NCBI RefSeq assembly: GCF_014652475.1
Contig: NZ_BMYW01000002.1
Span: 124,001 to 188,000, forward strand
Direction of reading: 5' to 3'
Length of the DNA: 64,000 nt
Source of the DNA: Vogesella alkaliphila
GTDB taxonomy: Bacteria > Pseudomonadota > Gammaproteobacteria > Burkholderiales > Chromobacteriaceae
Shown here: positions 1 to 7,716 of the stretch, piece after piece
Layout of the letters: each line of letters opens with the position of its first letter
How positions within the stretch are numbered: the stretch's first letter is position 1
The notes under the pieces: model-generated
The model's input: the letters and a program-made list of their open reading frames with translations, nothing else
What the model was told of the DNA's origin: nothing
The model's database searches: none
Position numbers and translations under genes: made by a program

Positions 1-346
1 TGAACGCCAGCGTCGGGCCGTTGGACAGCTCCAGGATCACCAGGCCGTCGTGCAAGCGCTTCACCGGGGTGATGGCTGCGCTGCCGTACACCTCGGCGGT
101 GTAGGTGCGGTCGAGGATGTCCTTGAGGTCGGCCGCCGGGATGTCGGTGGCGAACAGGCTGACGATCTCGAAGGCGAGATCGGCGTAGGACAGGCCGCGC
201 CAGGCGTCCAGCTGCGCGCGCGTGATCTGCGGGTAGCTTTCCGGCAGCGCCAGACCGCCGTCCGGAGCCAGGCCCATCAGGATGGTGTCGGAGAATTCAA
301 GCGGCGCCATGCCGCCACGGGTGCTGATGTATCGCATGTTGTTCAT
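1..346 (-). CDS. thrC: Threonine synthase, N-terminal part (runs off the left edge)
   Basis: The last enzyme of threonine synthesis, a PLP enzyme converting O-phosphohomoserine to threonine in the cytoplasm. The visible N-terminus reads MNNMRYISTRGG, then GLAPDGGLALPE, the start of the conserved threonine synthase N-terminal domain. The PLP lysine lies outside the window. The start at 346 is chosen because its ATG overlaps the TGA of the upstream small gene (ATGA), implying translational coupling. An in-frame ATG at 337 (MRYISTRGG) matches the usual family start and is an alternative. With hom and the small exported protein it forms one threonine operon. Family assignment is from sequence recognition. 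Confidence 0.93.
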   Translation of the reverse strand, partial: MNNMRYISTRGGMAPLEFSDTILMGLAPDGGLALPESYPQITRAQLDAWRGLSYADLAFEIVSLFATDIPAADLKDILDRTYTAEVYGSAAITPVKRLHDGLVILELSNGPTLAF

Positions 347-687
347 TTAACCAGTTGATCCAGACATTGCAGTCCGACATTGAGCAGGCGCCGTTTCCAT
401 ACCGGATCCTGCGCCACGCCCTTGCCCTTGCTGACTGCATCCATCAATTCGCCGTCGCTGAGGCCGCCGACGATGCGCTCGCCGGCGCAGCCGCAGTAGG
501 CGCTGGCCGCCGCCGGGCTGCTGAGCAGACTTTTCAGCAGCGGTTCCTGCCCGGCCTTGGCCAGACAGGCGGCGGTCAGCAGTTGTATCACCGGCTGGCG
601 CGGAATCGCGCCAGCACCATCACTGGCGACGTTGCCGGCACAAGCCAGCGCCGGCAGCAGCAACAGCAGCCAGCCACCCTTAGCCAT
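343..687 (-). CDS. Small exported protein of unknown function in the threonine operon
   Basis: I do not recognise a family. The 114-residue product begins with a signal-peptide-like segment (MAKGGWLLLLLPALACAG). A cysteine follows the hydrophobic run, but the lipobox is imperfect, so lipoprotein status is uncertain. The mature part has a CGC motif around residue 65 and one more cysteine near the C-terminus, compatible with a folded periplasmic domain. The start overlaps the end of hom by 8 bases and its stop overlaps the thrC start as ATGA. It is therefore very likely co-translated with two enzymes of threonine synthesis. No catalytic motif is visible and a direct metabolic role is not evident. 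Confidence 0.7.
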   Translation of the reverse strand: MAKGGWLLLLLPALACAGNVASDGAGAIPRQPVIQLLTAACLAKAGQEPLLKSLLSSPAAASAYCGCAGERIVGGLSDGELMDAVSKGKGVAQDPVWKRRLLNVGLQCLDQLVK

Positions 688-1990
688 TCAGCTCTTCCAT
701 GCGCAGGCGCACCACCTTGCCGGCGACGCTGTCCAGCGCCTCGATGGCGGCGATCGCCTTGTTGGCGGACTTCTCCACCACGCGGTGGGTCAGGATCACG
801 ATCTCGGCGGAACCGTCGGTGGCGGAGCCCTTCTGGATCAGCGCCTCGATCGAGATGTTGTTTTCCGCCAGCAGGCGGGTGATGTCGGCCATCACCCCGG
901 CGCGGTCGGCGGCCTGGATGCGCAGGTAGTAGCTGCTGACCACCTCGCCCATCGGCAGGATGGGCAGGTTCTGCAGCCGGTCCGGCTGGAACGCCAGATG
1001 CGGCACGCGGTGTTCCGGATCGGAGGTCAGCAGGCGTGCGACATCGACGATGTCGGCCACCACCGCCGACGCGGTCGGCAGCGCACCGGCGCCCGGGCCG
1101 TTGAACAGCGCCTGGCCGATAGCGTCGCCACGCACCAGTACCGCGTTCATCACGCCGTTGACGTTGGCGATCAGCTGGTCTTCCGGGATCAGCGTCGGGT
1201 GCACGCGCAGCTCGACGCCCTTGTCGGTGCGGCGGGTCAGGCCCAAGAGCTTGACGCGGTAGCCCAGCTCTTCCGCGTACTGGATGTCCTTGCCTTCCAG
1301 CTGGCTGATGCCTTCCAGGTAGCAGTTGTCGAAGTTCATCGGGATGCCGAACGCGATCGCCGCCATGATGGTCAGCTTGTGGCCGGCGTCGTGGCCTTCC
1401 ACGTCGAAGGTCGGGTCGGCTTCGGCGTAGCCCAGACGCTGCGCCTCTTTCAGCACGTCGGCGAAGTCGGCGCCTTTTTCGCGCATTTCCGACAGGATGA
1501 AGTTGGACGTGCCGTTGATGATGCCGGCCAGCCACTCGATGCGGTTGGCGGACAGGCCTTCGCGCAACGCCTTGATGATGGGGATGCCGCCGGCTACCGC
1601 GGCCTCGAACGCCACCATCACGCCCTTTTCCTGCGCGCGGGCGAAGATCTCGTTGCCGTGCATCGCCAGCAGCTTCTTGTTGGCGGTGACCACGTGCTTG
1701 CCGTTGTCGATGGCCTTGAGCACCAGCTCCTTGGCGATGGTGTCGCCGCCGATCAGCTCGACCACGATGTCGACTTCCGGATGGTTGACCACCTGGAAGG
1801 CGTCGTCGACCAGCGGCACGCCGTCGCCGACGACTTCGCGCGCGCGCGCCAGATCGCGGTTGGCGGCCATGAACAGGCGGATCTCGCGTCCGGCCCGGCG
1901 GCTGATCTCTTCCGCGTTGCGCTTCAATACGGTGGCGGTACCGCCACCGACTGTCCCCACTCCCATCAGACCAATGTTGATCGGTTTCAT
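680..1990 (-). CDS. hom: Homoserine dehydrogenase
   Basis: Catalyses NAD(P)H-dependent reduction of aspartate semialdehyde to homoserine, the branch point to threonine and methionine. The 436-residue protein has an N-terminal Rossmann motif (GLMGVGTVGGGT, about residues 6-17), the central catalytic domain containing NGTSNFIL and EADPTFDVEGHDAGHK, and a C-terminal ACT domain (YYLRIQAADRAGVMADI) that usually mediates threonine feedback inhibition. The start at MKPINIGLMG is preferred over an upstream in-frame ATG at 2047 because a GGAG ribosome-binding site lies just upstream and family members start here. It is followed immediately by the small exported gene and thrC. Confidence 0.96.
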   Translation of the reverse strand: MKPINIGLMGVGTVGGGTATVLKRNAEEISRRAGREIRLFMAANRDLARAREVVGDGVPLVDDAFQVVNHPEVDIVVELIGGDTIAKELVLKAIDNGKHVVTANKKLLAMHGNEIFARAQEKGVMVAFEAAVAGGIPIIKALREGLSANRIEWLAGIINGTSNFILSEMREKGADFADVLKEAQRLGYAEADPTFDVEGHDAGHKLTIMAAIAFGIPMNFDNCYLEGISQLEGKDIQYAEELGYRVKLLGLTRRTDKGVELRVHPTLIPEDQLIANVNGVMNAVLVRGDAIGQALFNGPGAGALPTASAVVADIVDVARLLTSDPEHRVPHLAFQPDRLQNLPILPMGEVVSSYYLRIQAADRAGVMADITRLLAENNISIEALIQKGSATDGSAEIVILTHRVVEKSANKAIAAIEALDSVAGKVVRLRMEELNG

Positions 1991-2037
1991 GCTGAACTCC
2001 AAAGTGTTATTGATTTGTCCCTGGCGCAAGGCGTCCA

Positions 2038-2051
2038 GTGCGGCCAACCTT
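2038..2051 (+). repeat. Dispersed 14-bp repeat, copy at 2038 (13/14)
   Basis: gTGCGGCCAACCTT, one mismatch to TTGCGGCCAACCTT. It lies in the gap between alaA and hom, upstream of the hom start. Confidence 0.8.
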
Positions 2052-2084
2052 GATTAGCCGTACTGGGCGTCCTGCCGCGCGCAA

Positions 2085-2109
2085 AAAGGGGAGCCCGCGG
2101 CTCCCCTTT
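2085..2109 (-). terminator. Rho-independent terminator of alaA
   Basis: An 11-bp perfect stem (AAAGGGGAGCC / GGCTCCCCTTT) with a 3-base loop lies 10 bases past the alaA stop. On the minus strand it is followed by a T tract (AAAAA at 2083-2087 on plus, partly within the stem). Confidence 0.85.
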
Positions 2110-2118
2110 GCATCACGA

Positions 2119-3348
2119 TCAGGCGGTACCGTGCTGTTTGCGGTAGTTTTCCAGAAAACGTGCGATACGGCCAATGGCTTCGATCAGGTCGTCGCTATTA
2201 GGCAGGAACACGACGCGGAAGTGATCGGGGGCCACCCAGTTGAAGCCGCTGCCCTGCACCAGCAGCACGCGCTCCTGCTGCAGCAGCTCCAGGATGAACT
2301 GCTGGTCGTCCTCGATCGGATAGATGGCCGGGTCCAGGCGCGGGAACAGGTACAGCGCGCCCTGCGGCTTGACGCAGCTCACGCCGGGAATGGCGGTCAG
2401 CAGCTCCCAGGCCAGATCGCGCTGCCGCGCCAGGCGTCCGCCCGGCGCCACCAGGTCGTCGATGCTCTGGTAGCCGCCCAGCGCGGTCTGGATCGCGTAC
2501 TGCGCCGGCACGTTGGCGCACAGGCGCATCGAGGCCAGCATGTTCAGGCCCTCGATGTAGTCCTTGGCGTGGCGCTTTTCGCCGGCGAGGATCATCCAGC
2601 CGGCGCGGTAGCCGCAGGCGCGGTAGTTCTTCGACAGGCCGTTGAAGGTGCACACCAGCAGGTCCGGCGCCAGCGAGGCGATGGAGGTGTGGGTGGCGCC
2701 GTCGTACAGCACCTTGTCGTAGATTTCGTCGGCGTAGAGGATCAGGCCGAACTCGCGGGCGACCTCGACCAGTTGCTGCAGCACGTGGTCCGGGTACAGC
2801 GCGCCGGTCGGGTTGTTGGGGTTGATCACCACCAGCGCCTTGGTGCGCGGCGTGATCTTGGCGCGGATGTCGGCGATGGACGGCATCCAGCCCTCGGCCT
2901 CGTCGCACAGGTAGTGCACCGGGCGGCCGCCGGCCAGGCTCACCGCTGCGGTCCACAGCGGATAGTCCGGCGCCGGCACCAGCACCTCGTCGCCGTTGTC
3001 CAGCAGCGCCTGCATCGCCATCACGATCAGCTCGGACACGCCGTTGCCGATGTAGATGTCTTCCATGCCGACGTTGGGAATGTGCTTTTGCTGCGCGTAG
3101 TGCATGATCGCCTTGCGCGCGGCGAACAGGCCCTTGGAATCACAATAACCGGACGCATTCTGCAGATTGGCGATCACGTCTTCGATGATCTCGTCCGGGG
3201 CGAAAAAGCCGAATGGCGCCGGGTTGCCGATATTGAGCTTGATGATGCGGTGGCCTTCCTCTTCCATGCGCTTGGCGTGTTCGAGTACCGGGCCACGAAT
3301 GTCGTAGCAGACGTTGGCGAGTTTTTGTGATTTCTGGATAGGCTGCAT
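2119..3348 (-). CDS. alaA: Alanine/2-oxoglutarate-type aminotransferase (AlaA-like)
   Basis: A fold-type I PLP aminotransferase of 409 residues, closely resembling E. coli AlaA (YfbQ), which makes alanine from pyruvate and glutamate. Visible motifs are INPNNPTG (about 175-182), YADEIYD with the PLP-ring aspartate near 207, and NGLSKNYR with the Schiff-base lysine near 240. The start MQPIQKSQKL is chosen by homology; 27 extra in-frame codons upstream are not supported. It has its own downstream terminator, so it is a separate transcription unit from hom. It is divergent from the gene at 3490. Substrate specificity is inferred from similarity. Confidence 0.9.
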   Translation of the reverse strand: MQPIQKSQKLANVCYDIRGPVLEHAKRMEEEGHRIIKLNIGNPAPFGFFAPDEIIEDVIANLQNASGYCDSKGLFAARKAIMHYAQQKHIPNVGMEDIYIGNGVSELIVMAMQALLDNGDEVLVPAPDYPLWTAAVSLAGGRPVHYLCDEAEGWMPSIADIRAKITPRTKALVVINPNNPTGALYPDHVLQQLVEVAREFGLILYADEIYDKVLYDGATHTSIASLAPDLLVCTFNGLSKNYRACGYRAGWMILAGEKRHAKDYIEGLNMLASMRLCANVPAQYAIQTALGGYQSIDDLVAPGGRLARQRDLAWELLTAIPGVSCVKPQGALYLFPRLDPAIYPIEDDQQFILELLQQERVLLVQGSGFNWVAPDHFRVVFLPNSDDLIEAIGRIARFLENYRKQHGTA

Positions 3349-3431
3349 GGGCACTGTTACCACTGGCTGGGGGTGTCGGTTCACGATATGTCGCAAGCGC
3401 AATGCAGGGCATGCACCGCTTGCGGGCAAGG

Positions 3432-3437
3432 TATAAT
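3432..3437 (+). promoter_or_regulatory. -10 element (TATAAT) for the gene at 3490
   Basis: A perfect TATAAT lies 52 bases upstream of the ATG at 3490 in the alaA divergent gap. No good -35 hexamer is seen at the normal distance. Confidence 0.5.
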
Positions 3438-3489
3438 CCTATCCCAATACGTGGTGCACTGCACCAGCTTCTCACGCCAGGATGACATC

Positions 3490-3858
3490 ATGAAACTTCA
3501 CGAAGCCGACACCGCCGGATCCAACCTGTTCACCGCCTCCGGCGCCGGCCATGTCGAGATCAACAAGGTACGCCACGAGGGCAGCCTGATCGTCACCGCC
3601 GACAGCATCACGCCGTGGCGCCCGGCCCGTTTCGAGGATTTCAGCGACGCCGACTTCGCTGCGGTGCTGGCGCTGCAGCCGGAACTGGTGCTGCTGGGCA
3701 CCGGCCGCAAGCTGCGCTTTCCGCACCCGAGGCTTTACGCGGCGCTGACCAATGCCGGCATCGGCGTCGAGGTGATGGACACCGCCGCGCTGTGCCGCAC
3801 CTATAACATCCTGCTGGCCGAAGGCCGCGGCGTGGTCGCCGCGCTGCTGCAGGACTGA
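3490..3858 (+). CDS. Mth938-like domain protein (DUF498 family)
   Basis: A 122-residue protein of the Mth938/NDUFAF3-like family (DUF498). The family fold is recognised by the pattern HYEG-like RHEGSLIVTADSITPW, then PELVLLGTGRKLRFPHP and the C-terminal MDTAALCRTYNILLAEGRGVVAAL. The biochemical role in bacteria is not settled; the eukaryotic relative is a complex I assembly factor. The start at 3490 (MKLHEADTAG) is chosen because the family begins near here; the ORF could extend to 3373 but without similarity. Its TGA overlaps the ATG of the next gene (TGATG), so the two are translationally coupled. Confidence 0.85.
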   Translation: MKLHEADTAGSNLFTASGAGHVEINKVRHEGSLIVTADSITPWRPARFEDFSDADFAAVLALQPELVLLGTGRKLRFPHPRLYAALTNAGIGVEVMDTAALCRTYNILLAEGRGVVAALLQD

Positions 3859-4199
3859 TGCTGGCGCTGTTCGCCAAGTGCAGCCTCGGCGCGCTGGCGG
3901 TACTGCTGATCGCGCTGCTGTCGCAGTCGCGCGCCTTTTACATCGCCGGACTGGTGCCGCTGTTTCCCACCTTCGCGCTGATCGCGCACTACATCGTCGG
4001 CAGCGAGCGCGACGCGCAGGCCCTGCGCAGCACCGCGCTGTTCGGGCTGTGGTCGCTGCTGCCCTACGCGCTGTACCTGCTGGCGGTGTACTGGCTCAGC
4101 ACCCGCACCGCGCTGCTGCCGACGCTGCTGCTGGCCACCCTCGCCTGGCTTTTGGCCGCCGCGCTGCTGCTGTGGGGCTGGGCGCGGCTGACGGGCTGA
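3858..4199 (+). CDS. GlpM family inner-membrane protein (YdgC-like)
   Basis: A small membrane protein of 113 residues closely matching the GlpM/YdgC family: the segment YIAGLVPLFPTFALIAHYIV is almost identical to that of E. coli YdgC. Four hydrophobic segments are visible (about 3-22, 28-46, 60-80, 86-108). GlpM was linked to alginate production in Pseudomonas, but the molecular function is unknown. The start overlaps the upstream stop (TGATG), indicating coupling with the Mth938-like gene. Confidence 0.88.
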   Translation: MLALFAKCSLGALAVLLIALLSQSRAFYIAGLVPLFPTFALIAHYIVGSERDAQALRSTALFGLWSLLPYALYLLAVYWLSTRTALLPTLLLATLAWLLAAALLLWGWARLTG

Positions 4200-4206
4200 G
4201 GCCGCC

Positions 4207-4220
4207 AGGGTTGGCCGCAA
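4207..4220 (-). repeat. Dispersed 14-bp repeat, copy at 4207 (13/14)
   Basis: agGGTTGGCCGCAA, 8 bases past the stop of the GlpM-family gene in the 57-base gap to the convergent AhpD-like gene. Confidence 0.8.
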
Positions 4221-4256
4221 GCCAGCCGATCACGCCCGCCAGCCCCCGCACTACTG

Positions 4257-4610
4257 CTAGCCGGCACGCTCACCGCCGAAGCTCTCGTAGGCCAGCAGTG
4301 CCTCCGCCGCCGTCATCAGCGACGGTCCGCCGCCCATGTACACCGCCACCTGCAGCATCTCCATGAATTCCGCGCGCGTGCAGCCCAGTTCCACCAGTGC
4401 CTTGCCGTGAAAGGCGAGGCAGCCCTGGCAGCGGCCGGCGATGCCGATGGCCAGCGCGATCAGCTCCTTGGTCTTGTTGTCCAGCGCGCCGTCGCTGTGC
4501 GCGCTGCGGCTCATCTGGCCGAAGCCGCGCATGGTGTCCGGCATTTCCTTGCGGAATTCGGCCAGCTTGGCCGATAGCGCGGCGGTCAGTTCCTGATAGT
4601 TGTGGCTCAT
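4257..4610 (-). CDS. Carboxymuconolactone decarboxylase / AhpD-like family protein
   Basis: A 117-residue protein of the CMD/AhpD fold. The signature CQGCLAFHGKALVELGCTRAEFMEML carries the CxxC pair and the downstream histidine typical of AhpD-like thiol-disulfide or peroxidase-linked proteins. This suggests a redox function rather than gamma-carboxymuconolactone decarboxylation, but the substrate is not identifiable. It is preceded by a clear AGGGGAAG ribosome-binding site and a promoter at 4648-4675, and is transcribed on its own. Confidence 0.87.
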   Translation of the reverse strand: MSHNYQELTAALSAKLAEFRKEMPDTMRGFGQMSRSAHSDGALDNKTKELIALAIGIAGRCQGCLAFHGKALVELGCTRAEFMEMLQVAVYMGGGPSLMTAAEALLAYESFGGERAG

Positions 4611-4647
4611 GCTCTTCCCCTGACAGTTAAATAATTTACGTTATATA

Positions 4648-4675
4648 TATTTATATATTTAATTCGCAAGGTCAA
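4648..4675 (-). promoter_or_regulatory. Promoter of the AhpD-like gene
   Basis: On minus, TTGACC (4670-4675) and TAAATA (4648-4653) are separated by 16 bases within a strongly AT-rich stretch, about 40 bases upstream of the start at 4610. Confidence 0.55.
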
Positions 4676-4679
4676 GCCG

Positions 4680-4697
4680 GCGGCCAACCTTGGCCGC
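4680..4697. repeat. Inverted pair of the dispersed repeat
   Basis: GCGGCCAACCTTGGCCGC: two copies of the repeat core facing each other around a CC centre, immediately next to the ubiB terminator. Confidence 0.8.
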
Positions 4698-4721
4698 AAA
4701 AAAGCCGCCCGTGGGCGGCTT
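4698..4721 (-). terminator. Rho-independent terminator of the ubi operon
   Basis: AAGCCGCCC/GGGCGGCTT stem followed on minus by TTTTTT, 26 bases past the ubiB stop. The inverted repeat pair at 4680 lies directly beyond it. Confidence 0.85.
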
Positions 4722-4746
4722 GTGGATGGAGCGGGATCGGTGCGCG

Positions 4747-6273
4747 TTACAGCAGGTCGCGCAGCAGCAGAGCGCCAAGCAACAGCGCGATCAGCTTCAG
4801 CAGGAAGTTTTGCGTTTTCTGTTCGCGCATCAGCTGGATGTAGCCCTGCACCACCAGCTCCGTGCTCTTGCCGGACAGCGCCTCGTTCAGCTTGCGCGGG
4901 ATCGCCGGCAGCGTGGTCGCCCACTCCGGCGCCTCGTGCTTCAGCGTGCGCAGCAGGCCGCGCCAGCCGATCTGCTCGTTCATCCACTTGGTCAGGAAGG
5001 GCTTGGCGGTGTCCCACAGGTCGAGATCGGGATCGAGCTGACGGCCGAGGCCCTCGATATTGAGCAGCGTCTTCTGCAGCAGCACCAGCTGCGGCTGGAT
5101 TTCGACGTTGAAGCGGCGGCTGGTCTCGAACAGGCGCAGCAGCACCAGGCCGAAGGAGATCTGCGACAGCGGCTTGTCGAAGATCGGCTCGCACACCGTG
5201 CGCACCGCCGCTTCCAGCTCCTCGGCGCGGGTGTCTTTCGGCACCCAGCCGGATTCGATGTGCGCGGTGGCAACGCGGTGGTAGTCGCGGTTGAAGAAGG
5301 CGAGGAAGTTCACCGCCAGGTAGTGCTTGTCGGACTCGGTGAGGCTGCCGACGATGCCGAAGTCGAGCGCGATGTAGCGGCCGTCGGCGGCGACGAAGAT
5401 GTTGCCCGGGTGCATGTCGGCGTGGAAGAAGCCGTGGCGGAACACCTGGGTGAAGAAGATCTCGACGCCGAAGCGGCTGAGTTTCTTCAGGTCGACACCG
5501 GCCTCGCGCAGGCGCTCGATCTGCCCCACCGGAATGCCGTCCATCCACTCCAGCGTCAGCACCTCGCGCGCCGAGTAGTCGTAGAACACTTCCGGCACCA
5601 GCAGCATGTCGGAGCCGGTGAAGTTGCGGCGCAGCTGGCTGGCGTTGCCGGCCTCGTGCATCAGGTCCAGCTCGTCGTGCAGATGGCGGTCGAACTCGGC
5701 CACCACCTCCTGCGGCTTCAGCCGCTTGCCGTCCGGCAGGAAGCGCTCCACCAGCCGCGCCAGCAGCCGCATCAGCGCCAGGTCCTGCTCGATCACCGGC
5801 AGGATGCCCGGGCGCAGCACCTTCACCGCCACCGCGCGCCCCGGCTGGCCGTCACGACCGTGCAGCCGCGCGCGGTGCACCTGCGCCACCGAGGCGCTGG
5901 CCACCGGCACGTCGTCGAACTCGGCGTACAGTTCCGCCACCGGCCGCCCCAGATTGCGTGCGATCACCTGGTGCGAGATGGCGCCGTCGAAGGCCTGCAC
6001 ATTGTCCTGCAGGTGGGCCAGCGCGTCGGCGTACGCCTCCGGCAGCAGGTCGCGGCGGGTGGACAGCACCTGGCCGAACTTGACGAAGATCGGCCCCAGC
6101 GCCTCCAGCGCCAGCCGCACGCGCTGCGGCAACGGCGCCGACAGGTCGCGCGGCAGCGGCGTCAGCTGGCACAGGCGGTGGATGAAGCCGACGCGCGCGC
6201 GACCGGCAAGGAATTCGTCGAGACCGAAACGGTAAAACGTGGCAACGATTTTGCTAAAACGGGCAATCCGCAT
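4747..6273 (-). CDS. ubiB: Ubiquinone biosynthesis protein UbiB
   Basis: An atypical kinase-like ATPase of the ABC1/ADCK family needed for ubiquinone synthesis, acting at the inner membrane. The 508-residue product has the family-defining KxGQ motif ([15 protein letters not shown], about 64-78), the VAVKVLRPG lysine motif, [11 protein letters not shown] and IALDFG kinase-like motifs, and two C-terminal hydrophobic segments ([14 protein letters not shown]). The start [10 protein letters not shown] at 6273 is chosen by homology; the longer ORF overlaps ubiJ. It sits 11 bases after ubiJ and ends the operon before a strong terminator. Confidence 0.97.
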   Translation of the reverse strand: MRIARFSKIVATFYRFGLDEFLAGRARVGFIHRLCQLTPLPRDLSAPLPQRVRLALEALGPIFVKFGQVLSTRRDLLPEAYADALAHLQDNVQAFDGAISHQVIARNLGRPVAELYAEFDDVPVASASVAQVHRARLHGRDGQPGRAVAVKVLRPGILPVIEQDLALMRLLARLVERFLPDGKRLKPQEVVAEFDRHLHDELDLMHEAGNASQLRRNFTGSDMLLVPEVFYDYSAREVLTLEWMDGIPVGQIERLREAGVDLKKLSRFGVEIFFTQVFRHGFFHADMHPGNIFVAADGRYIALDFGIVGSLTESDKHYLAVNFLAFFNRDYHRVATAHIESGWVPKDTRAEELEAAVRTVCEPIFDKPLSQISFGLVLLRLFETSRRFNVEIQPQLVLLQKTLLNIEGLGRQLDPDLDLWDTAKPFLTKWMNEQIGWRGLLRTLKHEAPEWATTLPAIPRKLNEALSGKSTELVVQGYIQLMREQKTQNFLLKLIALLLGALLLRDLL

Positions 6274-6284
6274 GATGGGGGAAG

Positions 6285-6869
6285 TCAGTTCCGGTTGCTG
6301 GCTTGCGCCAGGGCTTCGAGATGGGCGAGGCGTTTTTCCAGGCGTTCGGCGTCGTCGCGCAGGGTATCCACCGCGCGCACGAACTGCTGAACGCTGTCCT
6401 TGCGCGCCAGCAGCGGGCTTTCCTCGCGCAGGTGCTCCAGCCAGTTTTCCAGCAGGCGGCCGCCGATCTCGCCCTTGATGCCGAACAGGCCGCGGGCAAA
6501 GCCCTGCAGCCGCTGCGCGGCGATGTCGCCGACCACGCGCGACAGGTCTTCGGTGGCGTCCCACTTCAGCTGGCGCACGATGCGGCCAACGTTGGCCGCC
6601 AGTTCGGTATCGCCTTCCAGCAGCACGTCGGCCAGGTCCGGCGCGCGGCCGGACAGCTGCGCCAGTGCCACACCGTGCTTCAAGCGCAGCGTGGCCTCGG
6701 CCCCGCCCTCGCACACCGCCAGCCAGCCCTCCTCGGTGACCACGCCGTGCACGTCCAGCGGCGGCAGCACGATGCCGATGCGGCGCCCGGCGAACTGCGC
6801 GAGCTCGGCGCGCTGCGCCGGATGCTGGTTCAGCAGATGATTGAAAGCCGCCACGCGGATACGCATCAT
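6285..6869 (-). CDS. ubiJ: Ubiquinone biosynthesis accessory factor UbiJ (SCP2 domain)
   Basis: A 194-residue lipid-binding accessory protein of the Ubi complex. It has an N-terminal SCP2-type sterol-carrier domain (about residues 15-110) and a C-terminal helical, coiled-coil-like tail ([19 protein letters not shown]). The start at 6869 overlaps the stop of the upstream SMR gene (TAATG) and an AAAGGA ribosome-binding site lies just upstream. A second in-frame ATG follows immediately. Its place between ubiE and ubiB matches the ubiEJB arrangement of proteobacteria. The coding sequence contains a perfect palindromic version of the dispersed repeat at 6582-6599. Confidence 0.9.
   Translation of the reverse strand: MMRIRVAAFNHLLNQHPAQRAELAQFAGRRIGIVLPPLDVHGVVTEEGWLAVCEGGAEATLRLKHGVALAQLSGRAPDLADVLLEGDTELAANVGRIVRQLKWDATEDLSRVVGDIAAQRLQGFARGLFGIKGEIGGRLLENWLEHLREESPLLARKDSVQQFVRAVDTLRDDAERLEKRLAHLEALAQASNRN
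6582..6599. repeat. Perfect palindrome built from two repeat cores
   Basis: GCGGCCAACGTTGGCCGC, an 18-bp perfect palindrome inside ubiJ, encoding A-A-N-V-G-R on minus. Each half matches the dispersed repeat at 12/14. Confidence 0.8.
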
Positions 6870-7195
6870 TAAGGTCCTTTGCCCGACAAACTCAACAAGA
6901 TGGTGCCGATCATGATCGCCAGCAGCCCGGCGATGCGCAGTGGCGACAGGCTCTCGCCGAACAGCAGCACGCCCACCGTCGCCACCACCGCGATGCCGAC
7001 CCCGCACCAGATGGCGTACACCACGCCGAGATCGAGCCTGAGCAGCACCTGCGACAGCAGCCAGAACGAGGCGATGTAGCCGAGCACCACCAGCAGCGAC
7101 GGCAGCGGTTTGGTGAAACCGGCGGCCAGCTTCAGCGAACTGGTGGCGATCACCTCGGTGACGATCGCCAGCGCCAGCATCAGCCACGGGTTCAT
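6869..7195 (-). CDS. Small multidrug resistance (SMR) family transporter
   Basis: A 108-residue, four-helix inner-membrane protein of the SMR (EmrE/SugE) family, which exports cationic compounds by proton antiport as a dimer. The conserved membrane glutamate is at position 14 ([17 protein letters not shown]), with the family patterns [11 protein letters not shown] and [11 protein letters not shown]. The start ATG overlaps the TGA of the VanY-like gene (ATGA) and its stop overlaps ubiJ, so it is locked within the ubi operon. A guanidinium-exporter (SugE/Gdx) versus drug-efflux role cannot be decided from sequence alone. Confidence 0.9.
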   Translation of the reverse strand: MNPWLMLALAIVTEVIATSSLKLAAGFTKPLPSLLVVLGYIASFWLLSQVLLRLDLGVVYAIWCGVGIAVVATVGVLLFGESLSPLRIAGLLAIMIGTILLSLSGKGP

Positions 7196-7716
7196 GCCGT
7201 CTCCTGTCGGTAGCACCAGTGCCACGGTTCGTACAGGTAGCCGCAGGCGTTGCCGCGCGGGAAGCTCAGCACGAAGCCGAAGCGGGCGGCATTGGCCTGC
7301 AGCCAGGCGAAGGCCGGCGTCTGCTCGAATGCTTCTTCCAGCGCCGGCGAGTCCGGGGTGCCGATATCGACGGCACGGCCGGTGTGGTGCTCGCTGAAGC
7401 CGGGCGCGGCGCTGACCTGCAGGATCGCGTCCAGGCTCTGGCCGCGCGCCAGCTTGGCGGCGACGATCTCGTGCTGGCGCGCGATGCTGCGAAAGGCCGA
7501 CACCAGCTGCAGCGTCACCCCGTCCGCGGCCGCGGCGTCGCGCATCGCCAGCCACGCCGCGGCCGCGGACGGCGTCAGCTCGAACTCGCGACCGCTGGCG
7601 TTGCGCTCCGCCAGCACCAGCGTCGTCGCCTCGGCGAACGGCGTCAGGCCGCGTGCGGCCAACGTTTGCACGTCGATGCCGAGTGTGGCGTTGAGCGCGG
7701 CCAGCTCGTCCGTCAT
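7192..7716 (-). CDS. M15-family D-alanyl-D-alanine carboxypeptidase (VanY-like)
   Basis: A 174-residue zinc peptidase of the M15B/VanY family, which cleaves the terminal D-Ala from peptidoglycan stem peptides. The zinc-site motifs are intact: SAFRS (about 73-77), SEHHTGRAVDIG with H110 and D117, and EPWHW with E163 and H166. There is no obvious signal peptide or membrane anchor, which is odd for an enzyme whose substrate is periplasmic; it could act on cytoplasmic precursors. It overlaps both neighbours (ubiE stop as TGATG, SMR start as ATGA), so it is part of the ubi operon by structure although not by known function. Confidence 0.88.
   Translation of the reverse strand: MTDELAALNATLGIDVQTLAARGLTPFAEATTLVLAERNASGREFELTPSAAAAWLAMRDAAAADGVTLQLVSAFRSIARQHEIVAAKLARGQSLDAILQVSAAPGFSEHHTGRAVDIGTPDSPALEEAFEQTPAFAWLQANAARFGFVLSFPRGNACGYLYEPWHWCYRQETA
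7653..7666 (+). repeat. Dispersed 14-bp repeat, copy at 7653 (12/14)
   Basis: gTGCGGCCAACgTT inside the VanY-like gene, near its N-terminal coding end. Confidence 0.6.

Noticed and set aside
7194-7205. ATGCCGTCTCCT, resembling the Neisseria uptake sequence ATGCCGTCTGAA
   Set aside because: Only 9 of 12 positions match and it is a single occurrence inside overlapping genes; the classical Neisseria sequence is not enriched here.
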